Below, piece by piece: positions 16,112 to 25,040 of a stretch of DNA of 64,000 nucleotides. This stretch comes from Bordetella parapertussis. Lineage in GTDB: Bacteria; Bacteroidota; Bacteroidia; Chitinophagales; Chitinophagaceae. The notes beneath the pieces were generated by a model. The model had not been told where the DNA came from. It ran no database searches and worked only from the letters and a program-made list of their open reading frames with translations. A program made the position numbers and the translations under genes. Position 1 is the first letter of the stretch, and every line of letters begins with the position of its first letter. The stretch covers positions 1 to 64,000 of the forward strand of contig CALQJX020000010.1 in the NCBI GenBank assembly GCA_943331005.2, given 5' to 3'.

Positions 16112-16144
16112 TACTATCTGGAAAGATTAAGTCTGGTTTAATTT

Positions 16145-19100
16145 TTAGTTCGTTATTACCAGCTGTCTGGTTGCAAACTTATAGCCGGCACTTACCCTGA
16201 TCAGGTAAAGACCACTGCTCCAGTTTTCTGTTGATATCGTCAGAAGTCCGTAAGGTGAATTGCCTCCCGACTGGTAAATGATCTGTCCGCTGGTGCTTAT
16301 CACTGTTACCGATATTTCGTCTTTATTATTGTCATCCGCTTTTATATGCAGGATCCCGGTAGAAGGGTTAGGAGAAATGGAAACAGCAAATGATTTATCA
16401 AAACCAGTGCCCGGTTCAGATGAACCATTGTATGCACGGGCTCCTGTCTCAGCCACCATCCTTACTACATTGTTGCCCATGTCTGTAAAATAAATGTTGT
16501 CTCCCGATACCGCAAGTCCGCTGGGCTTATACATACTGGCAGCAGTTGCATCGCTATCGTCGCCGGAGAAACCACCCGCAGTAGATCCTGCAATGGTAGA
16601 AATAATTCCACCGGAAGTTACTTTACGTATACAGTTGTTATTCAGGTCGGCTATCAGCAGCGAGCCTGTTCCGTCAAATGCAATACCGGCAGGGTTATTC
16701 AGCAGCGCAGCAGTCGCAGCACCACCATCGCCGGCGTACCCGCCGGATGTGCCACTGCCTGCAATTGTAGAGATGTTTCCTGCAGCATTTACTTTGCGGA
16801 TGCGATGGTTGCCCGCATCAGAAATATAGATGTTGCCCGATGGGTCTGTGATCACATTGAACGGATAAGAAAGTGCAGCATCTGTTGCCAGACCGCCATC
16901 GCCACTGAAGCCGGCACCCCTGTTTCCTGCAACTGTGTTGATAATACCCGAGGTGTTTACTTTTCTTACTACATGGTTGTTCTGTTCTGCAAAGTATACG
17001 TTGCCGGCAGCGTCAACAGTAACACCTGTAGGGGTAGCTATCTGTGCGGCTGTTGCCGGGGTGCCGTCAGGGCTGTAACCAATTGCACCGTTGCCGGCAA
17101 TAGTAGTTATGATACCCGATGTGTGTACTTTCCTGATCTTAGCATTACCATAATCGGCTATGTACAGATTACCTGCCAGGTCCACCGCTACGCCCATCGG
17201 GTTGTTCAGACTGGCTGCGTCTGCTGCGCCACCATCGCCGCTATTGCCTGCAATGCCATTGCCTGCTACCGTGCTGATGATGCCTGATGTGGTAACCTTC
17301 CTTACTCTGTTATTGGCCTGGTCCACGAAATAGATCGTTCCGGCAGCGTTTACTGCAATGCCCGACGGGCTTAAAAGTGTAGCTGCTGTTGCTGTGCCAC
17401 CATCGCCGCTGTAACCGGCATCATGGTTGCCTGCAATGGTACTGATTATCAAAGCAGAACCACTACCTGTAGAGCCACCTGTAACGGTAATACCTGCAGT
17501 AGCATAGGCTGTGCCGCAACTACCCGAAACGCTGTAGGAAATAGTAGCAGCGCCCGCAGCAATACCGGTAACAATGCCTGTAGTACTTACTGTAGCTACA
17601 GCTGTGTTGCTGCTGCTCCATACACCACCACTCACTGTGGCCGATAATGATATATTTCCTCCCAAAACTACTGTAGCCGGTCCCGACAGGGTGCCGGCAG
17701 CAGTGCCCGGGTTTACAGTAAATGATTTTAGCGCAAAAGCAGTATTACATCCTCCTGCAAGTACATATGATATAGTGGCCGCGCCTGCGCTTACACCTGT
17801 TACAACACCCGACGCATTCACAGTGGCAATACCTGTATTGCTACTGCTCCATACACCGCCTGCTATCCCATTGATCAGGGTGGTGGTGTTTCCCGCACAT
17901 ACCGTACTCGTACCAAATATTGCACTTACGTTTACAACCTCGGCAACAGTTACCCGTATAGTAGTATAGGTGGTGTCTGAACCATCGGTTACTCTTACGC
18001 TGAAGCTATCTGTACCCATAAAACCTGTAGCGGTGGTATAACTAAGACCTGATGGGGTAATGATGCTACCAGTGCTGGTGGTGCTATAGGCCACAGTTGC
18101 TGTGCCAAAAAGTGGCGCTTCATAGAGCGACCATGTTTCGGTCTGGCTGGCATCACTGTCATGTACAGCAAGCAGCGAATTCAGTGCAATGGTAGTATTG
18201 GTGCACGCTGTGGTATTTTGTGAGTGTCCGTTTACAAATACGGGTATGCGATTAGCCGATGAGCCTGAACCCGTAAGCCACGAAGGCAGTGTGCCCAAAA
18301 GGCGGATACGGTAGTTGGAATTATCTGCTATATACAGGTTGCCGGTAAAAGATACACACAAGCCAAGCGGCCCGTTAAGCAGGGCTGAAGTTGCAACAGC
18401 ACCATCGCCCGAATAGCCTGCTGTAGCGGTACCTGCAATTGTGCTCACAACATAAGAAGCATTTACTTTGCGTATCACGTTGTTATTAGCATCAGATATA
18501 TATACATTACCTGTACGGTCAACGGCTACTCCATACGGTTGGTTCAGGCTGGTAGTAGAGGTATTATTTGTATAGTCCCAGTAAACGAATCCGCCGGTGC
18601 CCACCAATGTTTTAATAACACCCGATGCATCAATTTTTCGCACAACGTTGTTGCCATTATCGGCTATGTATACATTGCCCATTGTGTCTACTGCTACTCC
18701 TGTTGGGCCATTGAGGTGCGCTGCAGTAGCAGGACCGCCATCGCCATCATATCCCGGAAAGGTGAGACCGGCAACAGAGGTAATAGTACCTGTGGAGAAA
18801 TTCTTTTTCCATATTTTATTCCTGTTGTAGTCTGCATAATAAGCATTACCATATCTGTCAACAGCAACACTTATCGGGTCAAGACCACCCGCAGCACTCA
18901 CACCCGCACTATCTATAGTAGATATAATACCTGCCGAATTTACCTTTGCCAGCTTGCCATCACCACGCACTGCAATAAATATATTGCCGTTCAGGTCTGC
19001 TGCCACACCGGTAGGGCTATTCAGCGCAACAGCGGTAGCCGGGCCGCTTAGTACTCCAGAGGCACTTGCACTGCCGCCGCCGGCAAAAACTGTGATGATG

Positions 19101-19345
19101 CCCGTAGTGGCATTCACTTTCCTTACCACATTATTACTTACGTCGGCTATATACAGGTTACCTATGGTGTCAATAGCTACACTACTGGCATTGTTTACCA
19201 TGGCTCCGGTAGCTATCGACCCATTACCACTATAACCCGCAACACCGGTACCGATTATAGTATTTATGTTTTGCGCTTTGGACTCAGATGTCAAACTAAC
19301 CAGACTAATGGATAGCGCAGCGATTAAAAAATAAATTTGTTTCAT
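16145..19345 (-). CDS. Large secreted NHL-repeat / Ig-like protein with T9SS domain
   Basis: The ATG at 19345 gives a clean signal peptide (MKQIYFLIAALSISLVSL) and 1066 residues. Residues 20-355 hold NHL-type propeller repeats (GVAVDTMGNVYIADNGNNVVRK and similar). Next comes a cadherin/tandem-type domain (about 375-470, GFMGTDSFSVRVTDGSDTTY), then two BIG2-like Ig domains (GGVWSSSNTGIATVNASG and GGVWSSSNTAVATVSTTG), then a second NHL propeller (about 640-965). A T9SS sorting domain follows (SISPNPSTGILHIKADDN to LVITN). It is probably a cell-surface or secreted adhesive or scaffold protein. The near-identical internal repeats could recombine. It is monocistronic. Confidence 0.92.
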   Translation of the reverse strand: MKQIYFLIAALSISLVSLTSESKAQNINTIIGTGVAGYSGNGSIATGAMVNNASSVAIDTIGNLYIADVSNNVVRKVNATTGIITVFAGGGSASASGVLSGPATAVALNSPTGVAADLNGNIFIAVRGDGKLAKVNSAGIISTIDSAGVSAAGGLDPISVAVDRYGNAYYADYNRNKIWKKNFSTGTITSVAGLTFPGYDGDGGPATAAHLNGPTGVAVDTMGNVYIADNGNNVVRKIDASGVIKTLVGTGGFVYWDYTNNTSTTSLNQPYGVAVDRTGNVYISDANNNVIRKVNASYVVSTIAGTATAGYSGDGAVATSALLNGPLGLCVSFTGNLYIADNSNYRIRLLGTLPSWLTGSGSSANRIPVFVNGHSQNTTACTNTTIALNSLLAVHDSDASQTETWSLYEAPLFGTATVAYSTTSTGSIITPSGLSYTTATGFMGTDSFSVRVTDGSDTTYTTIRVTVAEVVNVSAIFGTSTVCAGNTTTLINGIAGGVWSSSNTGIATVNASGVVTGVSAGAATISYVLAGGCNTAFALKSFTVNPGTAAGTLSGPATVVLGGNISLSATVSGGVWSSSNTAVATVSTTGIVTGIAAGAATISYSVSGSCGTAYATAGITVTGGSTGSGSALIISTIAGNHDAGYSGDGGTATAATLLSPSGIAVNAAGTIYFVDQANNRVRKVTTSGIISTVAGNGIAGNSGDGGAADAASLNNPMGVAVDLAGNLYIADYGNAKIRKVHTSGIITTIAGNGAIGYSPDGTPATAAQIATPTGVTVDAAGNVYFAEQNNHVVRKVNTSGIINTVAGNRGAGFSGDGGLATDAALSYPFNVITDPSGNIYISDAGNHRIRKVNAAGNISTIAGSGTSGGYAGDGGAATAALLNNPAGIAFDGTGSLLIADLNNNCIRKVTSGGIISTIAGSTAGGFSGDDSDATAASMYKPSGLAVSGDNIYFTDMGNNVVRMVAETGARAYNGSSEPGTGFDKSFAVSISPNPSTGILHIKADDNNKDEISVTVISTSGQIIYQSGGNSPYGLLTISTENWSSGLYLIRVSAGYKFATRQLVITN

Positions 19346-19517
19346 GTGTGTGTTTATATGCATTTATTTGTTAAAATTAGTACTGTTATAGCAAAAGCTT
19401 CTTTATTTGTATGTTGTTTAACCCTAAAATAACAAGGTAAGTAGGTTTGCAGACTGCCTGAAATTTCGATATATATCCTTGCCTGTTCTTATTTTAGCAG
19501 GAGCAAACCACTTCACT

Positions 19518-19976
19518 ATGACCACTACTGCGCAGATAGCCAAACATCTCAGAGACATACATTTTGGTGGCAACTGGTCCACCTCCTGCCTCAAAGACCA
19601 GCTTGCAGACATCAACTGGCAGCAGGCTACCACACAGGTACATGCTATGAATACTGTTGCCACACTGGTATACCACATGCATTACTATGTAGCTGCCGCG
19701 CTAAAGGTGTTGCAGGGTGGCCCGCTCGATGCGCACGACAAATTCAGCTTCGATCTGCCACCCATTACCTGCGAGCAGGACTGGCAGCAATTGCAGCAGC
19801 AGGTCTGGGACGATGCCCTTGCCTTTGCCACCCTCATAGAGCAGCTGCCAGATAGCATTCTTCCCCAGCCATTTACCGATGCTAAGTATGGCACCTATTA
19901 CCGCAATCTGGCGGGTATCATAGAGCATATGCATTACCACCTGGGCCAGCTGGTCATCATCAAAAAGCTGCTGTAG
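19518..19976 (+). CDS. DinB/DUF1572-like four-helix protein
   Basis: With the ATG at 19518 the protein has 152 residues, starting MTTTAQIAKHLRDIHFGGNW; the upstream in-frame ATG adds 13 unrelated residues. The DinB fold is indicated by the helix MNTVATLVYHMHYYVAAALK and the final helix GIIEHMHYHLGQLVIIKKLL, whose histidines (H in YHMHYY, HxxxH in EHMHYH) match the metal-binding triad. Family members are often stress-inducible or thiol-transfer enzymes; the substrate is unknown. It stands 44 bp before the helicase gene, which has its own -7 element. Confidence 0.78.
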   Translation: MTTTAQIAKHLRDIHFGGNWSTSCLKDQLADINWQQATTQVHAMNTVATLVYHMHYYVAAALKVLQGGPLDAHDKFSFDLPPITCEQDWQQLQQQVWDDALAFATLIEQLPDSILPQPFTDAKYGTYYRNLAGIIEHMHYHLGQLVIIKKLL

Positions 19977-20009
19977 GCTGCGGGGTTCAGTAATCCATGT
20001 CTGTTCCGT

Positions 20010-20017
20010 TACCTTTG
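20010..20017 (+). promoter_or_regulatory. -7 promoter element TACCTTTG that fixes the helicase start
   Basis: TACCTTTG sits 3 nt before the ATG at 20021. A start at 19997 would be upstream of transcription initiation, so the internal ATG is preferred. Confidence 0.65.
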
Positions 20018-20020
20018 CGC

Positions 20021-21931
20021 ATGGATTATTTCAAGAAGCTGCAGGAGCTCATCAACACCGAGCGCGAGGTAGATAAACAGGCCTATCTCGAACTCACCCG
20101 TTCTTCTACAGTTGCAGAGCGCCGTGCCGCCGGACTGGCATGGTATCCTATAGCCATACGCGGCACAGAACTCAGCAAGGCAGAGTATATAACCGTAGAG
20201 GCAGAGCGCCCCACCCATACCGATGTGCCGCATCAGCTGCGCTTCGGGGTATCGGCCATGCTGTTCTCCAACCTCGATCCCAAAAATCATTTTCTGGAAG
20301 GCACCATCACCTTTGTGGGGGGCAACAGACTCAAGATTTCGCTGCGCACCGATGAGCTGCCCGACTGGGCAAGCGACGGCAAGCTGGGCATAGATCTGCT
20401 CTTCGACGATAACAGCTATGACGAGATGCAGGCAGCACTGAAGCTGGCTACAGCCCTCGCCGAAAAGAAAGAAGAAGGCCATCTTATAAGAGTACTCACC
20501 GGCGCTACCAGCCCCACCTTCCATACCGATATGCCTGTGCCTGTGCAGCCCCGGCTGAACAGCAAACAACAAGAGGCGGTGCAAAAGATAGTACAGGCCA
20601 ATGAGCTGGCCATAGTGCACGGCCCGCCCGGCACCGGCAAGACCACCACGCTGGTACAGGCCATACTGGCGCTCATAAAGGGAGGCGAAAAACTCATACT
20701 TGTTACCGCACCCAGCAATACTGCCGTAGACCTGCTCAGCGAGCAGCTGTCAGAGCAGGGGCTCAATGTGCTGCGGGTTGGCAATCCGGCCAGAGTATCG
20801 GAGCGGCTGCTATCGCTCACGCTCGATAGCCGGATCTCATCGCATAGTTCTGTGAAGGAGATAAAGCGGCTCAAAAAGCAGGCATCAGAATTCAAGGATA
20901 TGGCCCACAAATACAAGCGCAGCTTTGGCCGCGCCGAGCGCGAACAGCGCAAGGCATTGTTTGATGAGGCTTACAAGATCATGAAAGATGTGAGCCGCAT
21001 GGAGCAGTATATCATAGACGATGTTACCGCCAAAGCACAGGTCATTACCGCTACCCTTGTTGGTGCCAACCACTATACCGTGCGCGACCTCCGCTACAAT
21101 ACCGTGGTAATAGATGAGGCCGGACAGGCACTGGAACCCGCCTGCTGGATACCCATACTTAAGGGCAAAAAGGTGATCCTTGCCGGCGACCATTGTCAGC
21201 TGTCGCCCACCATAAAATCCGATGCGGCAGCCAAGGCAGACCTCGCCCATACGCTGCTCAGCAAGTGCATATCCCTCTACCCCCAGGCGGTAGTGATGCT
21301 GCAGGAACAGTACCGCATGCACGAGGTGATAATGGGCTTCTCTTCAAAGATCTTTTACAACAACCAGCTCACGGCGCACAGCTCTGTAGCCCACCGGCTG
21401 CTGTATGGCCATGACCTCGCGCTTACATTCATAGATACCGCCGGCTGCGGCTTTGATGAGCGGGCAGAGCAGAAAAGCATCTCCAACCCCGAGGAGGCCG
21501 CACTACTCTTCAGGCACCTGGTGCGGCTGGTAGCAGAGCTGGCACTCCACTACAGCAAAGACACCTTCCCTACCATTGCGGTTATCTCGCCCTACAAAGA
21601 GCAGTTGTCTGTACTGAAGGAGCAATTGCAGCACACACCGGAATTGCAGCCCTATGCACATGCCATAGCCATAAACACCATAGACAGCTTTCAGGGGCAG
21701 GAGCGCGATATTGTGTACCTCAGCATGACCAGAAGCAATACCGATGGCGATATAGGTTTTCTTGCAGATACCCGCCGCATGAATGTGGCCATGACCCGCG
21801 CCCGTAAAAAACTGATAGTAATAGGCGATAGCGCCACCCTGTCTCAGCATCCGTTCTATGCCGATATGGTTGTCTATGCCGAAACACACAATGCCTATAA
21901 AAGTGCCTGGGAAGAGAACTGGAGTATGTAG
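20021..21931 (+). CDS. SF1 DNA/RNA helicase (IGHMBP2/UPF1-like)
   Basis: The 636-residue protein carries the complete superfamily 1 helicase motif set. Q-motif region LNSKQQEAVQ, Walker A HGPPGTGKTTTLV, motif Ia TAPSNTAVDLL, Walker B VVIDEAGQALEP, motif III ILAGDHCQLSPT, motif IV LQEQYRMHEVI, motif V NTIDSFQGQERDIVYLS and motif VI RRMNVAMTRARKKLIVIGD are all present. The N-terminal 190 residues form the beta-barrel stalk region of IGHMBP2/Smubp-2-type helicases. It probably acts on DNA or RNA in the cytoplasm. The start is fixed by the promoter element 3 nt before the ATG. A palindromic repeat overlaps the stop codon. Confidence 0.92.
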   Translation: MDYFKKLQELINTEREVDKQAYLELTRSSTVAERRAAGLAWYPIAIRGTELSKAEYITVEAERPTHTDVPHQLRFGVSAMLFSNLDPKNHFLEGTITFVGGNRLKISLRTDELPDWASDGKLGIDLLFDDNSYDEMQAALKLATALAEKKEEGHLIRVLTGATSPTFHTDMPVPVQPRLNSKQQEAVQKIVQANELAIVHGPPGTGKTTTLVQAILALIKGGEKLILVTAPSNTAVDLLSEQLSEQGLNVLRVGNPARVSERLLSLTLDSRISSHSSVKEIKRLKKQASEFKDMAHKYKRSFGRAEREQRKALFDEAYKIMKDVSRMEQYIIDDVTAKAQVITATLVGANHYTVRDLRYNTVVIDEAGQALEPACWIPILKGKKVILAGDHCQLSPTIKSDAAAKADLAHTLLSKCISLYPQAVVMLQEQYRMHEVIMGFSSKIFYNNQLTAHSSVAHRLLYGHDLALTFIDTAGCGFDERAEQKSISNPEEAALLFRHLVRLVAELALHYSKDTFPTIAVISPYKEQLSVLKEQLQHTPELQPYAHAIAINTIDSFQGQERDIVYLSMTRSNTDGDIGFLADTRRMNVAMTRARKKLIVIGDSATLSQHPFYADMVVYAETHNAYKSAWEENWSM

Positions 21932-21947
21932 TCGGTTTCCGACCGGC
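21931..21947. repeat. Solo palindrome of the GCCGGTTTCCGACCGGC family
   Basis: GTCGGTTTCCGACCGGC matches the core palindrome of the 68-bp tandem repeats at 50622-50822 with one difference. It begins right at the end of the helicase gene. Confidence 0.7.
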
Positions 21948-22098
21948 GATGAATAGTACTGTTTATTCGCTTGCCGAAGAAATGACTAAGATGTGATTAG
22001 CTGCTATCCGCATCCCTGAAGGACAACCCAAAATGATAGCGACAGAGCGATGTTGATACACCCTTCTTTTTTTCAGACACATAAAATTTCATATTTTC

Positions 22099-22284
22099 AT
22101 GGAAAGGGATCCTATGAATACGCTTGTGATAGACAATAAGTCATATGTTGTTTTGTCAGTAGAAAATTATGAAGCATTACAGAAAAAGGCAGCCTTAAAA
22201 ACAAGGCCGGAAAAACTCTTATCTATTGAGGAAGCAAGAGCTCACAGCAAAAAACTCATCAGAAAGTGGGCCGCCGAAAAGTAA
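22099..22284 (+). CDS. Phd/YefM-like antitoxin of a decayed toxin-antitoxin pair
   Basis: The 61-residue protein contains the antitoxin core VIDNKSYVVLSVENYEALQKKAAL, a variant of the Phd/YefM 'vvls.eeye.l' pattern, then a basic C-terminal helix with KLIRKWAAEK that would bind the toxin. A second possible start is the ATG at 22114 (MNTLVIDNKSY). The C-terminus overlaps the first codons of the downstream toxin remnant by 19 bp, the usual TA arrangement. The antitoxin frame is intact while the toxin is frameshifted, so it may persist as an orphan. Confidence 0.7.
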   Translation: MERDPMNTLVIDNKSYVVLSVENYEALQKKAALKTRPEKLLSIEEARAHSKKLIRKWAAEK

Positions 22285-22561
22285 CTGTAAAAGAAACAGT
22301 AGCAGATAGCATTGCTGAAGTAGCATGGTATAATTGAATCCAAAGGATTAGTAGCTACGGCAGAAAAATTTTTCCGACGACGGTTACGATTGTTTTATAA
22401 AACTTTCTGACTCGCGAAGAAATCACGCAATATGCCGTGACCCTGAAAGAGCTATTATGGGTTACAAGTGCATCTCGTACAAAAACAAATACACTATTGT
22501 GTTCCTGGAGACTTCTAAGGAACTGATCATTTGTGAGTTTCTTCCCTCTAAAATATTTATT
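22266..22561 (+). pseudogene. RelE/ParE-family toxin remnant with two frameshifts
   Basis: From GTG 22266 the frame reads VTVKETVADSIAEVAWY, then a stop. Shifting frame at about 22332 gives IESKGLVATAEKFF, and shifting again at about 22373 gives DDGYDCFIKLSDSRRNHA, ICRDPERAIMGYKCISYK and NKYTIVFLETSKELIICEF. Joined, this is a complete ParE/RelE-type toxin of about 97 residues with the typical C-terminal strand and FLPSKIF ending. Each shift needs removal of one base (an extra A, then an extra C). The C-terminus runs directly into a REP-like repeat, so the natural stop seems lost. The toxin is presumably inactive. Confidence 0.72.
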
Positions 22562-22589
22562 GGTAACCCCATCGTTCGGCGTAGGTTTT

Positions 22590-22680
22590 ACCCTCACTCG
22601 TCATCGTTTGCAACGAGGATGAGGTGGTGTGGCGCCTGTCTGCCGTCAGGCAGGTTTGTAACTCACCTCGCTCCCGCTTC
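22590..22680. repeat. REP-like unit interrupted by a 20-bp palindrome
   Basis: ACTCGTCATCGTTTGCAACG, then AGGATGAGGTGGTGTGGCG, closely match the 54-bp REP flanking the RAYT gene at 51007. Exactly after GTGTGGCG a 20-bp near-palindrome, CCTGTCTGCCGTCAGGCAGG (22635-22654), is inserted before TTTGTAACTCACC continues the REP. No RAYT gene is nearby. Confidence 0.75.
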
Positions 22681-22800
22681 TTTTCCTGCTCTTTTAGTGT
22701 AGTACATTCGTAAATCTGAAGATTTACTTCCGTCACATCGTAGACGGAGAGATACACCGAACGATATTATTATTAGTTCTGGAAAAATAAGCTCAGCTCG

Positions 22801-22955
22801 GCAATGTCATTAAATAAAGGATTATTGGACAAACAAATAGTCCTAAAAGGGCATAATACTAAAGCCCCGATGACAACCGGCACAAGATACAAAGAAAACT
22901 TAGCCCTAAAATGGGCGTAATAATAATCTAATTCCTTTGACTTACTGACATTGCT
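22801..22955. mobile_element. MITE-like or IS-relic element with imperfect terminal inverted repeats
   Basis: The left end GCAATGTCATTAAATAAAGG and the complement of the right end (GCAATGTCAGTAAGTCAAAGG, 22935-22955) form an imperfect inverted repeat of about 21 bp. Inside are two direct repeats, CCTAAAAGGGCATAAT and CCTAAAATGGGCGTAAT. No coding capacity is visible in the 155 bp. Target duplications are not obvious. It may be the remnant of an insertion sequence. Confidence 0.55.
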
Positions 22956-22989
22956 CTTGGGGTTGGGATATTAAGGAGTTGGGGAGATC

Positions 22990-24933
22990 TCATTCCTTTA
23001 TCATTTTCGTTACAAAAAATCGATCTCTCGTTTTTACGTTTACAAAGTACATGCCAGCTGTCAGCCTTCTTATATCAAGTGTGGCATTATTATTTATTTC
23101 CATTTGCAACAATATCCTACCTGAAATATCGGTGATGGTTGCGGTAATGTTTTCAGATTGTATGTTGTTTGTTTTTATGGTTATGGTTTCGTTTGCAGGG
23201 TTGGGGTAAATGGAAATATTTGATTGCTCACCTGGAATATCACTTACAGATACTTCACACCCGGCAATCTTCAATGCTTTTTCCAGTACATTGTCGCGCC
23301 CACGCCTTATGCTCAATCTTGTTTGTGAAACGATACTATCGGGTACTATTCCTATTCTTTGGGTACTATCTCCATTAGGATAAAAAGTGCCCAGCGAAGT
23401 AAAGCCTGCATATAAATCATTGGATAGCTTCACCCTGCTGATATCGCCATCTGCTCCAGCAGTCTGGTTACCTACTTTTATCACGTTGCCAGTTGCACCT
23501 AATGCCATACATGACCATTCATCATAACTTTGTGAATTTTCATCCATTAGTAGTATGACCTTACCTGTGTAAAAAGAGGGGTTTGGCACACCAATGTATT
23601 GATGGTTCCAGAAAAACGTGCCCGGATAATTTACGTCGGGTATCGTATATTTTGCTACTTCCGTTGATCCAGGGAATAATAATTTAGCTGTATTCAAAGT
23701 TGCACCTAACGAACCATTTCTTAAATCAAAAATAATAGCGCTTTTATTTAGCAATTCACTATACATGCTGTTCTCTTCCCCAATGGCAAGATTTGCCATA
23801 TTTACATAACCTATATCACAATTCAATGTCTTCCAGTGAATAATGGATAAGGAATCGACAGTGTAAAAATCAGCATAAAAAAAGCTAGGGTCTCCGGGTG
23901 GCCAAACACAACTTACATTAAACGTGTGGTTTGTGGCCGTGCTATCTTCAACAACCAAATTAATAATTGTTCCGTTAACTTTCCTGCCCAAAAACGTATT
24001 ATACATCTGTCTTCTGAATACAGAAGTATTTCCTATAGAACAATATTGCCTCAAACTATCTTCCCACTGTGTGGCTGTTTTCCCATCAATAGTTACTAGC
24101 GCATCCCCAGGCACAATACCACTGATGCCCGATTTCACAACCACATACTTCCCTTCATAATACCTAAGCCGGAGTTTGGGCATGTAAAAACCGGGTAATG
24201 ACTGAAAAGTAGAACTATAGGTCAAACGATCAGCATGGGCGTCATCTAACGTTGCACTAATTTTTTCATACAAATGAAATAAGGCTTCAGCGGTAGTTAC
24301 AGTTGAAATTGGCACGCAATAATTGTACAAAACCGTATCCCAAGAAACATCAGTAACATAATTATAAGGATTAAAATACTTGATAATATTCCAGTATTTG
24401 TAAAACATAAGTAGCCTTTGATCCTGAGTGGGGAATGTTGTTGTGGTACTTAACCTTAGTATGACACTATCTGCACCAAACGTTAAGTAGGAATAAGGCC
24501 CGGTAGCTGTAGCAGAAGTATAATCGACCCAACAACCTAAATGTGGCCTGAAGTTGTTCTTTATAGTATCCAATATTGTCCGCACATCAGGCCGTAATAC
24601 AGGGCTGCTTATCCAGCTCCAATCCCTATTGCGTTTCAATTCTGATGGCAATGTATCTGGGAAATATGAGGTTGATAACACCATAGGACCTGCCGCATTG
24701 AGCATATCCATCATTGCATTATTAAACTGTGTGCTGGTTGTTGCACTCCTTACATCAGGCAATACTGCCAGCAAAACGCTGTCCCAATTTACATTGCACA
24801 TTGACACTTCCGAGTGGTAGTACTTTACAAAACCCCATACCTTACAGGTATAGTAGAGTTTTTCCTGCATAGTCTGAGCATGTATTTTACTACACATTCC
24901 ACAGATAGCGAGTAATAACAGAAGTTTGCGCAT
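22990..24933 (-). CDS. S41-family peptidase with T9SS sorting domain
   Basis: The ATG at 24933 gives the signal peptide MRKLLLLLAICGMCSKIHAQ; the longer frame adds 22 residues before it. The 647-residue protein has an N-terminal helical region (MQEKLYYTCKVWGFVKYYHS) repeated as FYKYWNIIKYFNPYNYV, and a PDZ-like segment (SGIVPGDALVTIDGKTATQWED). The tail-specific protease core follows, with IIFDLRNGS, KVILLMDENSQSYDEW (serine nucleophile region) and GNQTAGADGDIS. The C-terminal 80 residues (ISIYPNPANETITIK to TKMIKE) form a T9SS domain. It is probably a secreted protease or peptide-binding protein. The codon and base composition is more AT-rich than its neighbours. Confidence 0.87.
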   Translation of the reverse strand: MRKLLLLLAICGMCSKIHAQTMQEKLYYTCKVWGFVKYYHSEVSMCNVNWDSVLLAVLPDVRSATTSTQFNNAMMDMLNAAGPMVLSTSYFPDTLPSELKRNRDWSWISSPVLRPDVRTILDTIKNNFRPHLGCWVDYTSATATGPYSYLTFGADSVILRLSTTTTFPTQDQRLLMFYKYWNIIKYFNPYNYVTDVSWDTVLYNYCVPISTVTTAEALFHLYEKISATLDDAHADRLTYSSTFQSLPGFYMPKLRLRYYEGKYVVVKSGISGIVPGDALVTIDGKTATQWEDSLRQYCSIGNTSVFRRQMYNTFLGRKVNGTIINLVVEDSTATNHTFNVSCVWPPGDPSFFYADFYTVDSLSIIHWKTLNCDIGYVNMANLAIGEENSMYSELLNKSAIIFDLRNGSLGATLNTAKLLFPGSTEVAKYTIPDVNYPGTFFWNHQYIGVPNPSFYTGKVILLMDENSQSYDEWSCMALGATGNVIKVGNQTAGADGDISRVKLSNDLYAGFTSLGTFYPNGDSTQRIGIVPDSIVSQTRLSIRRGRDNVLEKALKIAGCEVSVSDIPGEQSNISIYPNPANETITIKTNNIQSENITATITDISGRILLQMEINNNATLDIRRLTAGMYFVNVKTRDRFFVTKMIKE

Positions 24934-24980
24934 AGGTAAAATTTTATGTACTATAATAAAGTTATAACAAAACACCCGTT

Positions 24981-25040
24981 TGGCGCAAGTGTTTTCCACT
25001 TGTGTCTATCTTCCTGCAAGTCTTTTCGACTTGCGAATAA
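24981..25040. repeat. Double-hairpin dispersed repeat, copy 1
   Basis: Hairpin CAAGTG-TTTTC-CACTTG (24986-25002) is followed by GCAAGTC-TTTTC-GACTTGC (25016-25034). The unit TGGCGCAAGTGTTTTCCACT and following matches the complement of 52456-52510. Confidence 0.78.

Noticed and set aside
15873..16130. 85-residue open frame across the tRNA-like copy and hairpins
   Set aside because: It runs through the tRNA duplicate and two terminator stems, so it is a by-product of RNA and hairpin sequence.
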